From NCBI GenBank assembly GCA_902599405.1, contig CACKFO010000009.1, forward strand, positions 1 through 63,686: DNA of 63,686 nucleotides, in the 5' to 3' direction. The position numbers and the translations under genes are program-made. Shown in pieces: positions 1 through 8,050 of this stretch (position 1 is the first letter of the stretch; every line of letters starts with the position of its first letter). A model generated the notes under the pieces. The model searched no databases. It saw only the letters and a program-made list of their open reading frames with translations, and had not been told where the DNA came from. Origin of the DNA: an uncultured Alphaproteobacteria bacterium (lineage in GTDB: Bacteria > Pseudomonadota > Alphaproteobacteria > HIMB59).

Positions 1-181
1 CCATTCCAAATACGTGAGTTCTAAATTTTTTATTTTTAAATATACTTAGATCATAATTATTAAAATAATTTTTTTGTAATATTGGATTAAACATATCTAA
101 TGAAAAGAATTCATTAATTGAATAGTTGATATTTCTTTGTTTAATAAATCTTAAGTTTTTAGAATTATTTTTTATTTTCAT
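1..181 (-). CDS. Unidentified protein, 5' end only (partial)
   Basis: An open frame of 60 codons starts at an ATG at 181 and runs off the window edge, so only the N-terminus is visible. It begins MKIKNNSKNLRFIKQ and is Lys/Asn/Phe-rich, with no signal peptide or membrane segment. It lies 34 bases downstream of the lipoprotein gene on the same strand, so it is probably the next gene of the ribF-ileS-lspA run. In many alphaproteobacteria M16 peptidases follow here, but nothing visible supports that family. Confidence 0.5.
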   Translation of the reverse strand, partial: MKIKNNSKNLRFIKQRNINYSINEFFSLDMFNPILQKNYFNNYDLSIFKNKKFRTHVFGM

Positions 182-215
182 GAAATAATTGACTCAATAA
201 TAAAAATTCTTGTAA

Positions 216-548
216 CTACTTTTTTTTACCCTTAAAAAGCCTCTGGAAAAAATTTCTCTCTTCCTCTTCAGAATCGTTTTCCTCTATTATAATCTCGTTT
301 CCATTATCAATTTGTTCAATAATATTTGGATTTGCTTCAATGGCATTTGTCTGGTTAAGTATTGACTCTATCACTGGATTATTTGAGATTTCAGAATTCT
401 TTGTGTTTTCATCTGCACTATTTGGCAGGGGTAAATCATTTGTTGGAGGTATAATAAGCTCTTTATTATATCCGACGCCAACTTCGTTTCTTATTTCTCT
501 CTGGCAAGATACCAAAAGAACTAATAAGACTAAAAATATACTTTTCAT
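216..548 (-). CDS. Small lipoprotein, possible BamF/DUF3035 relative
   Basis: A 110-residue protein with a lipoprotein signal: a hydrophobic stretch at residues 4-13 ends in the lipobox LVSC, with Cys15 as the lipidated residue. After it comes GVGYNKELIIPPTNDLPLP, which resembles the short Pro-rich stretch of DUF3035 lipoproteins (BamF, an accessory of the outer-membrane assembly complex), then an acidic low-complexity region and a basic C-terminus. The start overlaps the end of lspA by 4 bases. DUF3035 genes commonly follow lspA in alphaproteobacteria, which supports the guess. The lipoprotein call is firm; the family call is tentative. Confidence 0.7.
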   Translation of the reverse strand: MKSIFLVLLVLLVSCQREIRNEVGVGYNKELIIPPTNDLPLPNSADENTKNSEISNNPVIESILNQTNAIEANPNIIEQIDNGNEIIIEENDSEEEERNFFQRLFKGKKK

Positions 549-1033
549 AATTTTTTATTCAAAAACAAGATATTCATCATCAAAATAACAAAGCCAACAG
601 TAATACAGCTATCAGCAATATTAAATGCTGGCCAGTGATATTCCCCTATGTATATGTCAATAAAGTCAATAACAAAACCCCTAAATATTCGGTCTATAAA
701 ATTGCCCAGTGCACCAGACAAAATCAAGGTCAAAGTAAATTGAAAAACCTTATCTTGTGTTTTTATGAGTAAATATAAAAAATATGAAATAATTAGCAAT
801 ATTACTATTGAAACTACTATTTGATTAAGAGATGGATTATTCAATAGTCCAAATGCAAAACCGTAATTTACAACAAATGTTAAATTTATAATTGGGAATA
901 AAGACACTGACTCATAAAGATCAAAGAAATTGATAACTAAAGCCTTAGTGATTTGGTCCAAAGTAACAAAGAATAAAAATAAAAAAAATAAATTTAAGTT
1001 AAACTTATTTTTGAAAAGTTTTCCAAACATCAT
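545..1033 (-). CDS. lspA: Lipoprotein signal peptidase (signal peptidase II)
   Basis: Inner-membrane aspartyl protease that removes the signal peptide from diacylglyceryl-modified prolipoproteins. The frame is open further upstream into ileS, but the tandem ATGs at 1033 and 1030 give a normal protein of about 160 residues starting MMFGKLF. Four membrane segments are visible. The two catalytic Asp motifs are present: GNFIDR in the third quarter and FNIADS near the C-terminus. Its first bases overlap the last 29 bases of ileS, so it is probably translationally coupled to it. The next gene downstream encodes a lipoprotein, a likely substrate. Confidence 0.93.
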   Translation of the reverse strand: MMFGKLFKNKFNLNLFFLFLFFVTLDQITKALVINFFDLYESVSLFPIINLTFVVNYGFAFGLLNNPSLNQIVVSIVILLIISYFLYLLIKTQDKVFQFTLTLILSGALGNFIDRIFRGFVIDFIDIYIGEYHWPAFNIADSCITVGFVILMMNILFLNKKL

Positions 1034-3785
1034 CACATCGATTGCATAAATTATTTTTACTAGATGATACTTCTTGCAACACAGCCCAGCATCGCTCACA
1101 TTTTTTTCCATCAGCTAATTTTATATCAACATATATTTCCTCATCTTCAATACTGATTGATTCCTTTGACCTATTTAAAATATCGTGTGTTTCAACATTG
1201 CTGACAATGCACATTTCAGCCAAATCTAAATCTGCAATTATTTTTTGTATATCTTTAGATAAAAATAAAATTACTTTGGCTTGAAGGCTTGAGCCAATTA
1301 ATTTATCATTTCTTTTTAGCTCTAAGGCGGAGGTAACACTTTTTCTTACTCTTTTTAGTTCTTCAAAAACTTTTTCAAGCGAAATATCCTTATAAGTAAA
1401 TTCATCATCTTTAACATTTTGTAATAAAATACTTTCTTCGTTACTATAGCTCCTAGACTTCCATGCTTCTTCACATGTAAATGAAACTATGGGTGAAAGC
1501 CATTTTGTTAAAAATTCAAATATTATATGTAAACATGTTGAAGTTGATCTTCTTTTTATACTTTTTATATCATCACAATATAAGGAGTCCTTTCTAATAT
1601 CAAAATAAAATGCTGATAGCTCAAGAGTGCAGAAATTTAGTAAAGCAGTGTAAATCGCATGGTAATCATGTTTTGAAACTAATTCTTTAAGTTTTTCATT
1701 AAGGCTTGAAATTCGTGTTAAGAGATACCTTTCTAATTCAGGCATTTCTTCTGGGTCAACTAAATTTTGTTTATTGAAGTTATAAAGATTTCCTAAAAGG
1801 AATCTTAGTGTGTTTCTTATTTTTCTGTAAGAGTCAATTTGGTAGTTGATAATCTTATTATCAATTTTTAAATCCTCAGAATAATCTGATGCAACAACCC
1901 AAATACGCAATATATCTGCGCCGTATTTATTGATTATTTCATCTGGAGAAATAACGTTTCCGACTGACTTAGACATTTTTCTACCTTTACCATCCACAAC
2001 AAAACCATGTGATAAAATACTTTCAAAAGGTGCCTTATCTCTTGTTCCACACGACTCAAGTAATGAGGAGTGAAACCAGCCTCTATGTTGGTCTGAGCCC
2101 TCTAAATACATCGATGCTGGCCAGTGAAGATCTTCTCTAGCCTCTAATACATAAGAATGAGTTGAACCACTATCAAACCAAACTTCAACGACATCTTTTA
2201 CTTGTTCAAAATCATTTGGGTCATACTCAGGTGATAAAAATCTTGAGGGTTCGGAATTAAACCAGGCATCGCCTCCCTCTAATTCATAAATCTTTGCAAT
2301 TTTTTCAATAATATTTTGATCGCGTAGAGGTTCACCTGTTTTTTTATTGACAAATATTGGTAAAGGCACTCCCCAAACTCTTTGTCTCGACACGCACCAA
2401 TCTGGACGGTCCTGTATCATACTTCTTAATCTTTTTTGTCCTTGTTTTGGGAAAAAATCAGTTTCATCAATAGCTTTAAGTGCTTTTGTTCTTAAATCGT
2501 TTGTGTCCATTGATATAAACCATTGTGATGTATTTTTATATACCAAGGGGGCTTTAGATCTCCAAGAATGAGGATAGCTATGAACTAAAATACCTTGTGA
2601 TATAAGGTTATTGTTTTTTTTTATTTCATCACAAACATTTTGATCAACTTTAAAAATGTGTTGGCCATTAAATACAGGAATATGATCATAATATATTCCA
2701 CTTTCATTTATTGTCATGGGCAATTCTAAATCATGTTGTTTACCCAAAATAAAATCATCCATCCCATGTACTGGACAAATATGAACAATGCCTGTGCCTT
2801 GTTCAGTAGTTACAAAATCACCATGAAGTATAGGAACTTCAAAATTATATCCAGAGTCGTATAAAGTGTGTTTACAAAAAGTATTTGTTAATTCATGACC
2901 TTTAATAGAAAAATTAACTTTGTATTTTTCAATTTTATTTTCTTTAATAAATGACTCAACCAAATCGCTAGCTATAATAACGTTCTTGTTCCCATCATTT
3001 ATTTTTAAATTTAAAGATTTGTATTCAATTTCGTTATGAACTGCCAGAGCTCTATTACCTGGTATTGTCCAAGGAGTAGTTGTCCAAATAACAATAGAGT
3101 GCTCTATTAATTTATCGTTATTAGTTTTTGAAATTGGAAAACAAGCATATATTGTTGTTGATTTATGATCATGATATTCAACCTCTGCATCTGCAAGTGC
3201 TGTTTTTTCTATAACTGACCATAAAACTGGTCTGTGTCCTTTATAAATACCACCATTTTTGAGAAACTTTCCTAATTCTCTTACTATTTGTGCTTCTGCA
3301 TGAAAATGCATAGTTGTGTATGGGTTGTCCCAATCGCCAATTACTCCCAATCTTTGGAATTCTTTTTTTTGAATAGATATCCACTTATTAGCAAAATCTC
3401 TACACTGTTTTCTAAATTCAATCACAGGTACGTCGTCTTTATTTTTCTTTTTAGCTCTGTATTCCTCCTCTATTTTCCATTCAATAGGTAGTCCGTGACA
3501 ATCCCATCCTGGAACATAAATGGAGTTTTTATTAAGAAGTTGTTGATATTTTACAATTATATCTTTTAAAATTTTATTAAGGGCATGACCCATATGAAGA
3601 TGACCATTTGCATAAGGAGGTCCGTCGTGAAGGATAAATTTTTCTTTAGAATTGGATTGTTCTCTTAATTTTTTATATATGTCATTTTTAAGCCATTCAT
3701 CTAGAATTCCAGGCTCTTTTTTAGGCAAGTCAGCTTTCATAGAAAATCCAGTCTTTGGAAGAGTAATAGAGTCTTTAATTTCCAT
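1005..3785 (-). CDS. ileS: Isoleucyl-tRNA synthetase
   Basis: Class I aminoacyl-tRNA synthetase of 926 residues, the usual bacterial length; it charges tRNA-Ile in the cytoplasm. The HIGH-class motif is HLHMGH at residues 62-67, preceded by the typical DGPPYANG. The KMSKS loop appears intact as GRKMSKSVG near residue 600. An editing domain lies between them. The C-terminal zinc finger is complete, with Cys896, Cys899, Cys914 and Cys917. The start overlaps the 3' end of ribF by 11 bases and the end overlaps lspA. The ribF-ileS-lspA order is classical in proteobacteria. Confidence 0.98.
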   Translation of the reverse strand: MEIKDSITLPKTGFSMKADLPKKEPGILDEWLKNDIYKKLREQSNSKEKFILHDGPPYANGHLHMGHALNKILKDIIVKYQQLLNKNSIYVPGWDCHGLPIEWKIEEEYRAKKKNKDDVPVIEFRKQCRDFANKWISIQKKEFQRLGVIGDWDNPYTTMHFHAEAQIVRELGKFLKNGGIYKGHRPVLWSVIEKTALADAEVEYHDHKSTTIYACFPISKTNNDKLIEHSIVIWTTTPWTIPGNRALAVHNEIEYKSLNLKINDGNKNVIIASDLVESFIKENKIEKYKVNFSIKGHELTNTFCKHTLYDSGYNFEVPILHGDFVTTEQGTGIVHICPVHGMDDFILGKQHDLELPMTINESGIYYDHIPVFNGQHIFKVDQNVCDEIKKNNNLISQGILVHSYPHSWRSKAPLVYKNTSQWFISMDTNDLRTKALKAIDETDFFPKQGQKRLRSMIQDRPDWCVSRQRVWGVPLPIFVNKKTGEPLRDQNIIEKIAKIYELEGGDAWFNSEPSRFLSPEYDPNDFEQVKDVVEVWFDSGSTHSYVLEAREDLHWPASMYLEGSDQHRGWFHSSLLESCGTRDKAPFESILSHGFVVDGKGRKMSKSVGNVISPDEIINKYGADILRIWVVASDYSEDLKIDNKIINYQIDSYRKIRNTLRFLLGNLYNFNKQNLVDPEEMPELERYLLTRISSLNEKLKELVSKHDYHAIYTALLNFCTLELSAFYFDIRKDSLYCDDIKSIKRRSTSTCLHIIFEFLTKWLSPIVSFTCEEAWKSRSYSNEESILLQNVKDDEFTYKDISLEKVFEELKRVRKSVTSALELKRNDKLIGSSLQAKVILFLSKDIQKIIADLDLAEMCIVSNVETHDILNRSKESISIEDEEIYVDIKLADGKKCERCWAVLQEVSSSKNNLCNRCDDVWKTFQK

Positions 3786-4710
3786 AATTTAATATTTTTT
3801 TTGCTTCAGCGATATCTAAATTGATTTGATTTAATAATTCTTTTATACCATTAAATTTTTTCTCTTGTCGAATTTGTTTATAAAAAAATAATTCTATATT
3901 TTTATCATAAATATTATTGTCAAAATCAAACAAATAAGCCTCAACTATTGGCTTTTCTTTATTAAAGGTTGGTCTTATACCAAAATTAACAATACCAAAA
4001 TAGGTATTTCCATCAATTGTGGTCTCTACAGCATAGACACCATATGGAATAATAATTGTATTGAGAGGGTACTCAATATTGGCTGTGGGAATACCAATTG
4101 AACGACCTCTCTGATCGCCTTTAATAACTTTACCAGAAATACTAAATTTTCTTTTCAAATCTTTATTTGCTAATTCAATATTTCCTAAATTAAGATTTTC
4201 TCTTATTTTACTTGAAGAAATTTTGTTATTATTTTGCTCATCGACAATGAGATCAATTTCGTTTAGTTGAATATTATTTTTCTCACAAAATATTCTTAAT
4301 GTCTCTATGTTTCCTTTTCTTTGATTCCCATACTGGAAGTCTCTTCCTATTAAAATTTTTTTGGCATTAAGTTTTCCTAATAAAATTTTATCTTCGAATT
4401 CTAAATGATTTAGTTGAGTAAATTTTTTATTAAAGTGTAAGTCAATTAAATAGTCTAAACCTAAGCTCTCTAAAATCTCTTTTTTTTTTAATTGAGAATT
4501 AATCATAAAATTATTTTGTTTTTTAAAATAAATTTTTGGATGTGGAGTGAATGATAAAATAGCAGATTTAAATTTTGATATTTTAGTTTTTTGTATTAAG
4601 TTTTTTATTATCTCTCTATGGCCTTTGTGAATACCATCAAAGTTACCTATAGTTAAACACAGCTTTTCATCGATATTAATTTCTTCAAAACTACTATTGA
4701 TATATTTCAT
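3775..4710 (-). CDS. ribF: Bifunctional riboflavin kinase / FAD synthetase
   Basis: Cytoplasmic enzyme that phosphorylates riboflavin to FMN and adenylylates FMN to FAD. The N-terminal nucleotidyltransferase domain carries NFDGIHKGH at residues 23-31, and a second nucleotide motif, SSKIRENL, follows near residue 167. The C-terminal kinase domain starts around residue 190 and carries GRSIGIPTANI. The length of 311 residues is normal. It is first in the ileS-lspA transcription unit and lies just after a flavin-reductase-like gene, an FMN-related neighbour. Confidence 0.96.
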   Translation of the reverse strand: MKYINSSFEEINIDEKLCLTIGNFDGIHKGHREIIKNLIQKTKISKFKSAILSFTPHPKIYFKKQNNFMINSQLKKKEILESLGLDYLIDLHFNKKFTQLNHLEFEDKILLGKLNAKKILIGRDFQYGNQRKGNIETLRIFCEKNNIQLNEIDLIVDEQNNNKISSSKIRENLNLGNIELANKDLKRKFSISGKVIKGDQRGRSIGIPTANIEYPLNTIIIPYGVYAVETTIDGNTYFGIVNFGIRPTFNKEKPIVEAYLFDFDNNIYDKNIELFFYKQIRQEKKFNGIKELLNQINLDIAEAKKILNYGN

Positions 4711-4718
4711 AGAAAAAA

Positions 4719-5189
4719 TTAAACGGTATGATATTTGCTCTTATAATAAATAAGGGGTTTTTTGGTGTTTAACTTTATGCAGTTTGTTATTAAACATATG
4801 ATTATTGTATGATCGCCTGATATGACTTTTTTTTCAACTTTTGCCTCTAATAGCCCCAAAGACTCCGGAAAGAAAGGAACCTTATTATTAGCAATTTTAT
4901 ATTTTGTATTCACCCACCTCTTCTCTAATGATCCAGCAAATTTATTAGATAAATTAAGTTGAGATTTAGCTAAAAAATTTACATTTAAAGGACTATTAAA
5001 TTTAAAACTTTTTAAATTTAAATTTTCATTTCCAAGACAAAATAAAAACTTTGGAGGAACAAGAGAAAGGCTTGAGAAAGAATTGACTGTACAACCAAAA
5101 AATTGTTTTCTATTTGTTCCATTTGTAACAATCGTAATACCAGTGGAAAATAATGAGAAAACGGCCGTTAAATTTTTAATATTTTTCAT
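4719..5189 (-). CDS. Flavin reductase-like FMN-binding protein
   Basis: A 156-residue protein resembling the split-barrel flavin reductase domain: the TAVFSLFSTGITIVTNG opening, GCTVNSFSSLSLVPP (flavin contact region), and a GDHTIIICLI stretch near the C-terminus where the family usually has DH. Such proteins reduce FMN with NAD(P)H or serve as the reductase partner of two-component monooxygenases. The frame is open upstream through the tRNA-Leu gene; the ATG at 5189 (MKNIKNLTAVF) is the sensible start because translation cannot begin inside the tRNA. It lies 8 bases before ribF. Confidence 0.8.
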   Translation of the reverse strand: MKNIKNLTAVFSLFSTGITIVTNGTNRKQFFGCTVNSFSSLSLVPPKFLFCLGNENLNLKSFKFNSPLNVNFLAKSQLNLSNKFAGSLEKRWVNTKYKIANNKVPFFPESLGLLEAKVEKKVISGDHTIIICLITNCIKLNTKKPLIYYKSKYHTV

Positions 5190-5204
5190 AATTTTATTTT
5201 TTGT

Positions 5205-5290
5205 TGGTAGCGCTGGAGAGACTCGAACTCTCACGAGGTTACCCTCACCGGATTTTGAATCCGGCGCGTCTACCATTCCGCCACAACGCC
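5205..5290 (-). tRNA. tRNA-Leu (anticodon CAA)
   Basis: On the minus strand the 86-base gene folds as a class II tRNA. The acceptor GGCGTTG pairs with CAGCGCT (one G-U), the anticodon stem CCGGA/TCCGG holds the loop TTCAAAA (anticodon CAA, reading UUG), there is a long variable arm, and the T-arm is GAGAG TTCGAGT CTCTC. A 3' CCA is encoded at 5207-5205. No second copy is visible. Confidence 0.96.
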
Positions 5291-5298
5291 TTAAAATA

Positions 5299-5326
5299 AT
5301 CTTATTTACTTATATTATTAAGACAA
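5299..5326 (-). promoter_or_regulatory. Candidate promoter of tRNA-Leu
   Basis: On the minus strand TTGTCT (5326-5321) and TAAGAT (5304-5299) are separated by 16 bases. Initiation would fall only about two bases before the mature tRNA 5' end. The flanks are AT-rich enough that other -10 choices exist. Confidence 0.35.
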
Positions 5327-5405
5327 ATTAGGCAAATTGATAACTAATTGTATATTTATTTAAATTTAAGAATAATATCTCGATACTTTGGAATACATTT
5401 ACTTT

Positions 5406-5984
5406 ATGGCACCCATACTCACTTTTGCAATGACTGCTTCCATTACACCGGGACCTAATAATATAATTCTTTCAACAAACGCTGTTAATTATGGTTTTAA
5501 AGCAACAATTCCATTAATGTTAGGTGTCTTTTTTGGATTTTTATCAGTTTTAACTCTTTGCTTATTAGGAATAGGAGAGATTTATGAAAACTATCCAAAT
5601 TTTAAGAATTTTATAAAAATAGTAGCCACGATCTTTTTAACTTATCTGGCTTATAAAATTTTTATTTCAACTAAATTTTCAGACAATAATAAAAAAAGAA
5701 GATTTACATTTAGAGATATTTATTTTTTTCAATTAATAAATCCTAAAGCTGTAAGTGTTTCCATGTCTAGTTCTGCAATTTTTATACAAAATAAATTCTC
5801 ATATTTAGAGGAATTTATTTTAATCTTTATTTGTTTTATAATTTCAACATCAACTAGTGCTGTAGTTTGGGCCGCTATTGGACACTCATTTAGAAAATAT
5901 CTTAATGATAAAAGAAAAATTATTTATTTTAATAGAGTTATGGCTCTATTATTACTAGGCTGTGTTTTTTATATAATTTTATGA
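5406..5984 (+). CDS. LysE/RhtB family amino-acid exporter
   Basis: Inner-membrane exporter of the LysE/RhtB superfamily, about 192 residues and six hydrophobic segments. The family signature is the N-terminal ASITPGPNNI, followed by a second half with NPKAVSVSMSS, equivalent to the usual NPK motif. The substrate cannot be told from sequence. The ATG at 5406 gives the standard N-terminus; a TTG at 5388 would add six residues and is less likely. Its stop overlaps the next start by 4 bases, so it is cotranscribed with the iron-type permease. Confidence 0.88.
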   Translation: MAPILTFAMTASITPGPNNIILSTNAVNYGFKATIPLMLGVFFGFLSVLTLCLLGIGEIYENYPNFKNFIKIVATIFLTYLAYKIFISTKFSDNNKKRRFTFRDIYFFQLINPKAVSVSMSSSAIFIQNKFSYLEEFILIFICFIISTSTSAVVWAAIGHSFRKYLNDKRKIIYFNRVMALLLLGCVFYIIL

Positions 5985-7549
5985 CAGTAAATTTATTTAA
6001 ATTATTTTTCTTTTTATTAATTAGCTTCTTACTACTTACCCCTATAGCCTTAGTTATAACAAATGGTTTGAGTGCAATTTTTTTAACCAATGAGCTTTAC
6101 ATTAATAGATATTTAATTGGGTCTACTAAACTCATAGTAATGGTAAGTATTTTTACAACAATCATCAGTGTGCCATTAGCATGGATAAATACAATGACCG
6201 AATTTTGGGGGCGAAAATTTCTACAAATATTTGCAATACTACCTTTAGCAGTTCCAGCCTATATTTCAGCATATACTTATGCCGAAATTTTGGAGCCAGG
6301 TGGTTTTATAACTCTCAAATTTTTGTTTTATGATGGTTTCTCAATAAGAAATAGTATCGCGGCTTCGCTAATAATTTCTTTATCTTTTTTTCCATATGTT
6401 TATATCCTAACTAGGATTGCAATCATAAATTTCTCCACAAGATATATAGAGGCTGCAAAAACTCTTGGTAAAAATCCCTATCAATGTTTTTTTAAAATTG
6501 GTTTACCCATGGCCCTACCTGGAATAGCTGCAGGACTAGCATTAGTTTTGATGGAAACAGTCAATGATTTTGGTGTTGCAGATTTTTTTGGTTTACAAAC
6601 ACTTTCAGTAGGAGTTTTTCATTATATAGCAATATTAAATGATCTACCCTTAGCTTTCCTATTGGCCTTAATTATTATTTTAGTAATGGTTTTGTTATAT
6701 TTTTTTGAGCAAAAATTAAGAGGTAAAAGGAAATTCAATAATAATACCTATGAAAATATTCAGTGGTCAAAATATAAATTAGGAAAGTTCATTGGAATAA
6801 TTGCATTAATCTTAGGGATCTTACCTATTTTGTTTGGCTTTATTCTGCCTCTTATTTTTGTAATTTATACATTTTTTAATAATTTAAATTTTATTGATTT
6901 TAGTAACTATTTTACCTCACTATATAATTCAATTTTGCTTGGAGTTATTGCTGGAATTGGATGTGCTATCATCTCAGTATTTATTAGTTTTTACTCAAGA
7001 TTCACTACTAAAAATCACATTACATATTACAAAAAAATAATAAACATTGGGTATGCAATACCAGGTGTAGTAATAGCTTTAGGAGTGCTTTTCTTTTTAT
7101 TTTATTTTGATCGATTAACAACATTATCTTTGTCTACCACTTTATTGGGCTTGTCCTTAGCTCTAATAATTAGATTAATTGCCCTATCAAATAATTCTTT
7201 AGACTCAGGGATGGAAAAAATTGGAAAGTCAATTGATGATGCCTCAAGATTAATTGGAAGAAGATCGTCAACAACATATTTTCGAATAATTTTACCTCAG
7301 GTAAAGTTAAGTATAATAGCAGGATTTTTTCTAGTATTTGTCGATACTGTAAAAGAGTTACCTATTACTTTACTACTAAGACCTTTTAATTTTGATACAC
7401 TTGCTACTAGCCTATATGAATATTCATCAAATGAAATGTTTGAATATGGAAGTTTGCATGCTTTAACAATTATTTGTTTTCTTTCTATCGTTATTTATTT
7501 ATTCGATAACGTTCTAGAAAAAAGAATGTTGTCAAAGACGAAAAAATAA
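5981..7549 (+). CDS. Iron(III)-type ABC transporter permease (fused two-domain)
   Basis: A 522-residue inner-membrane protein built from two homologous six-helix permease halves, as in FbpB/SfuB/ThiP. Each half carries an EAA-type cytoplasmic loop: EAAKTLGKNPYQCFFKIGLP near residue 157 and the DASRLIGRRS loop near residue 420. The family imports ferric iron (or thiamine) with a periplasmic binding protein and an ATPase. Neither partner is encoded nearby, so it must work with components located elsewhere. It is convergent with mntR, with no base between the stops. Confidence 0.85.
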   Translation: MTVNLFKLFFFLLISFLLLTPIALVITNGLSAIFLTNELYINRYLIGSTKLIVMVSIFTTIISVPLAWINTMTEFWGRKFLQIFAILPLAVPAYISAYTYAEILEPGGFITLKFLFYDGFSIRNSIAASLIISLSFFPYVYILTRIAIINFSTRYIEAAKTLGKNPYQCFFKIGLPMALPGIAAGLALVLMETVNDFGVADFFGLQTLSVGVFHYIAILNDLPLAFLLALIIILVMVLLYFFEQKLRGKRKFNNNTYENIQWSKYKLGKFIGIIALILGILPILFGFILPLIFVIYTFFNNLNFIDFSNYFTSLYNSILLGVIAGIGCAIISVFISFYSRFTTKNHITYYKKIINIGYAIPGVVIALGVLFFLFYFDRLTTLSLSTTLLGLSLALIIRLIALSNNSLDSGMEKIGKSIDDASRLIGRRSSTTYFRIILPQVKLSIIAGFFLVFVDTVKELPITLLLRPFNFDTLATSLYEYSSNEMFEYGSLHALTIICFLSIVIYLFDNVLEKRMLSKTKK

Positions 7550-7957
7550 TTATTTAAATTTTTTCATTAACTTTAATGTTTCATCACTAACGTGATGCTC
7601 AATACCTTCACTGTCATTTTCTGCAGTCTTTCTGGAAACACCTAACTTAATTAAAAAATTATAAACAATTTCATGCTTTTGTTTTGATTGTGTGGCTAAT
7701 TTTTCTCCCTTTTCTGTCAAAAAAATCGAACGGTATGGTTCAGATTTTGCTAAATTAAAACTTATTAAACGCTTCAAATTTTTATTAACAGTAGCTTGTG
7801 ACACACCAAAATGTTGAGCTAAATCAGCATTTTTAACATCACCTTTATTTTGTAAAATTTCTTGAATAGCCTCAACATAATCCTCTAGTATTTCATTCTT
7901 ATTTTGGCTTCTGATATTTGAAAATTGATATGGCTCACTAGATCTAGTGTTTTTCAT
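7550..7957 (-). CDS. mntR: MntR-type metal-dependent transcriptional regulator
   Basis: DtxR/MntR family repressor, 135 residues, probably sensing Mn(II). An N-terminal winged helix (residues about 22-85, recognition region VSQATVNKNLKRL) is followed by the dimerisation helix. By alignment from memory to Bacillus MntR all metal ligands are kept: Asp26, Glu29, His95, Glu117, Glu120 and His121 (in SEGIEHH). There is no SH3 domain, as is usual for MntR. It is transcribed divergently from a putative manganese exporter; the 93-base gap holds a perfect palindrome that is the probable operator. Confidence 0.9.
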   Translation of the reverse strand: MKNTRSSEPYQFSNIRSQNKNEILEDYVEAIQEILQNKGDVKNADLAQHFGVSQATVNKNLKRLISFNLAKSEPYRSIFLTEKGEKLATQSKQKHEIVYNFLIKLGVSRKTAENDSEGIEHHVSDETLKLMKKFK

Positions 7958-8001
7958 AGCTGCTTCAATCTATTTTGTTAACAATTAAATGTAAAGAATT
8001 G

Positions 8002-8030
8002 TTTGACTAATATTTAGTTATATCTATATT
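8002..8030 (+). promoter_or_regulatory. Candidate sigma-70 promoter of the manganese exporter operon
   Basis: TTTGAC at 8002-8007 and TATATT at 8025-8030 with a 17-base spacer. Transcription would start near 8037, inside the adjacent palindrome and about 14 bases before the ATG at 8051, leaving little room for a leader. Confidence 0.55.
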
Positions 8031-8031
8031 G

Positions 8032-8047
8032 TTTAGCCTAGGCTAAA
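8032..8047. promoter_or_regulatory. Palindromic operator, probable MntR box
   Basis: Perfect 16-base palindrome TTTAGCCTAGGCTAAA. It resembles the core of DtxR-family boxes (TTAG..TAGGCTAA) and sits between divergent mntR and a predicted Mn exporter, overlapping the expected transcription start of the latter. Repression by steric block is the simplest reading; the binding factor is inferred from position only. Confidence 0.65.
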
Positions 8048-8050
8048 AAT

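Noticed and set aside
1-181. Calling the edge fragment an M16 peptidase
   Set aside because: Only gene order suggests it; none of the M16 motifs can be seen in 60 residues.
5206-5276. N-terminal part of a longer flavin-reductase frame and a plus-strand frame over the tRNA
   Set aside because: Both frames run through tRNA-Leu; the ATG at 5189 gives a normal protein.
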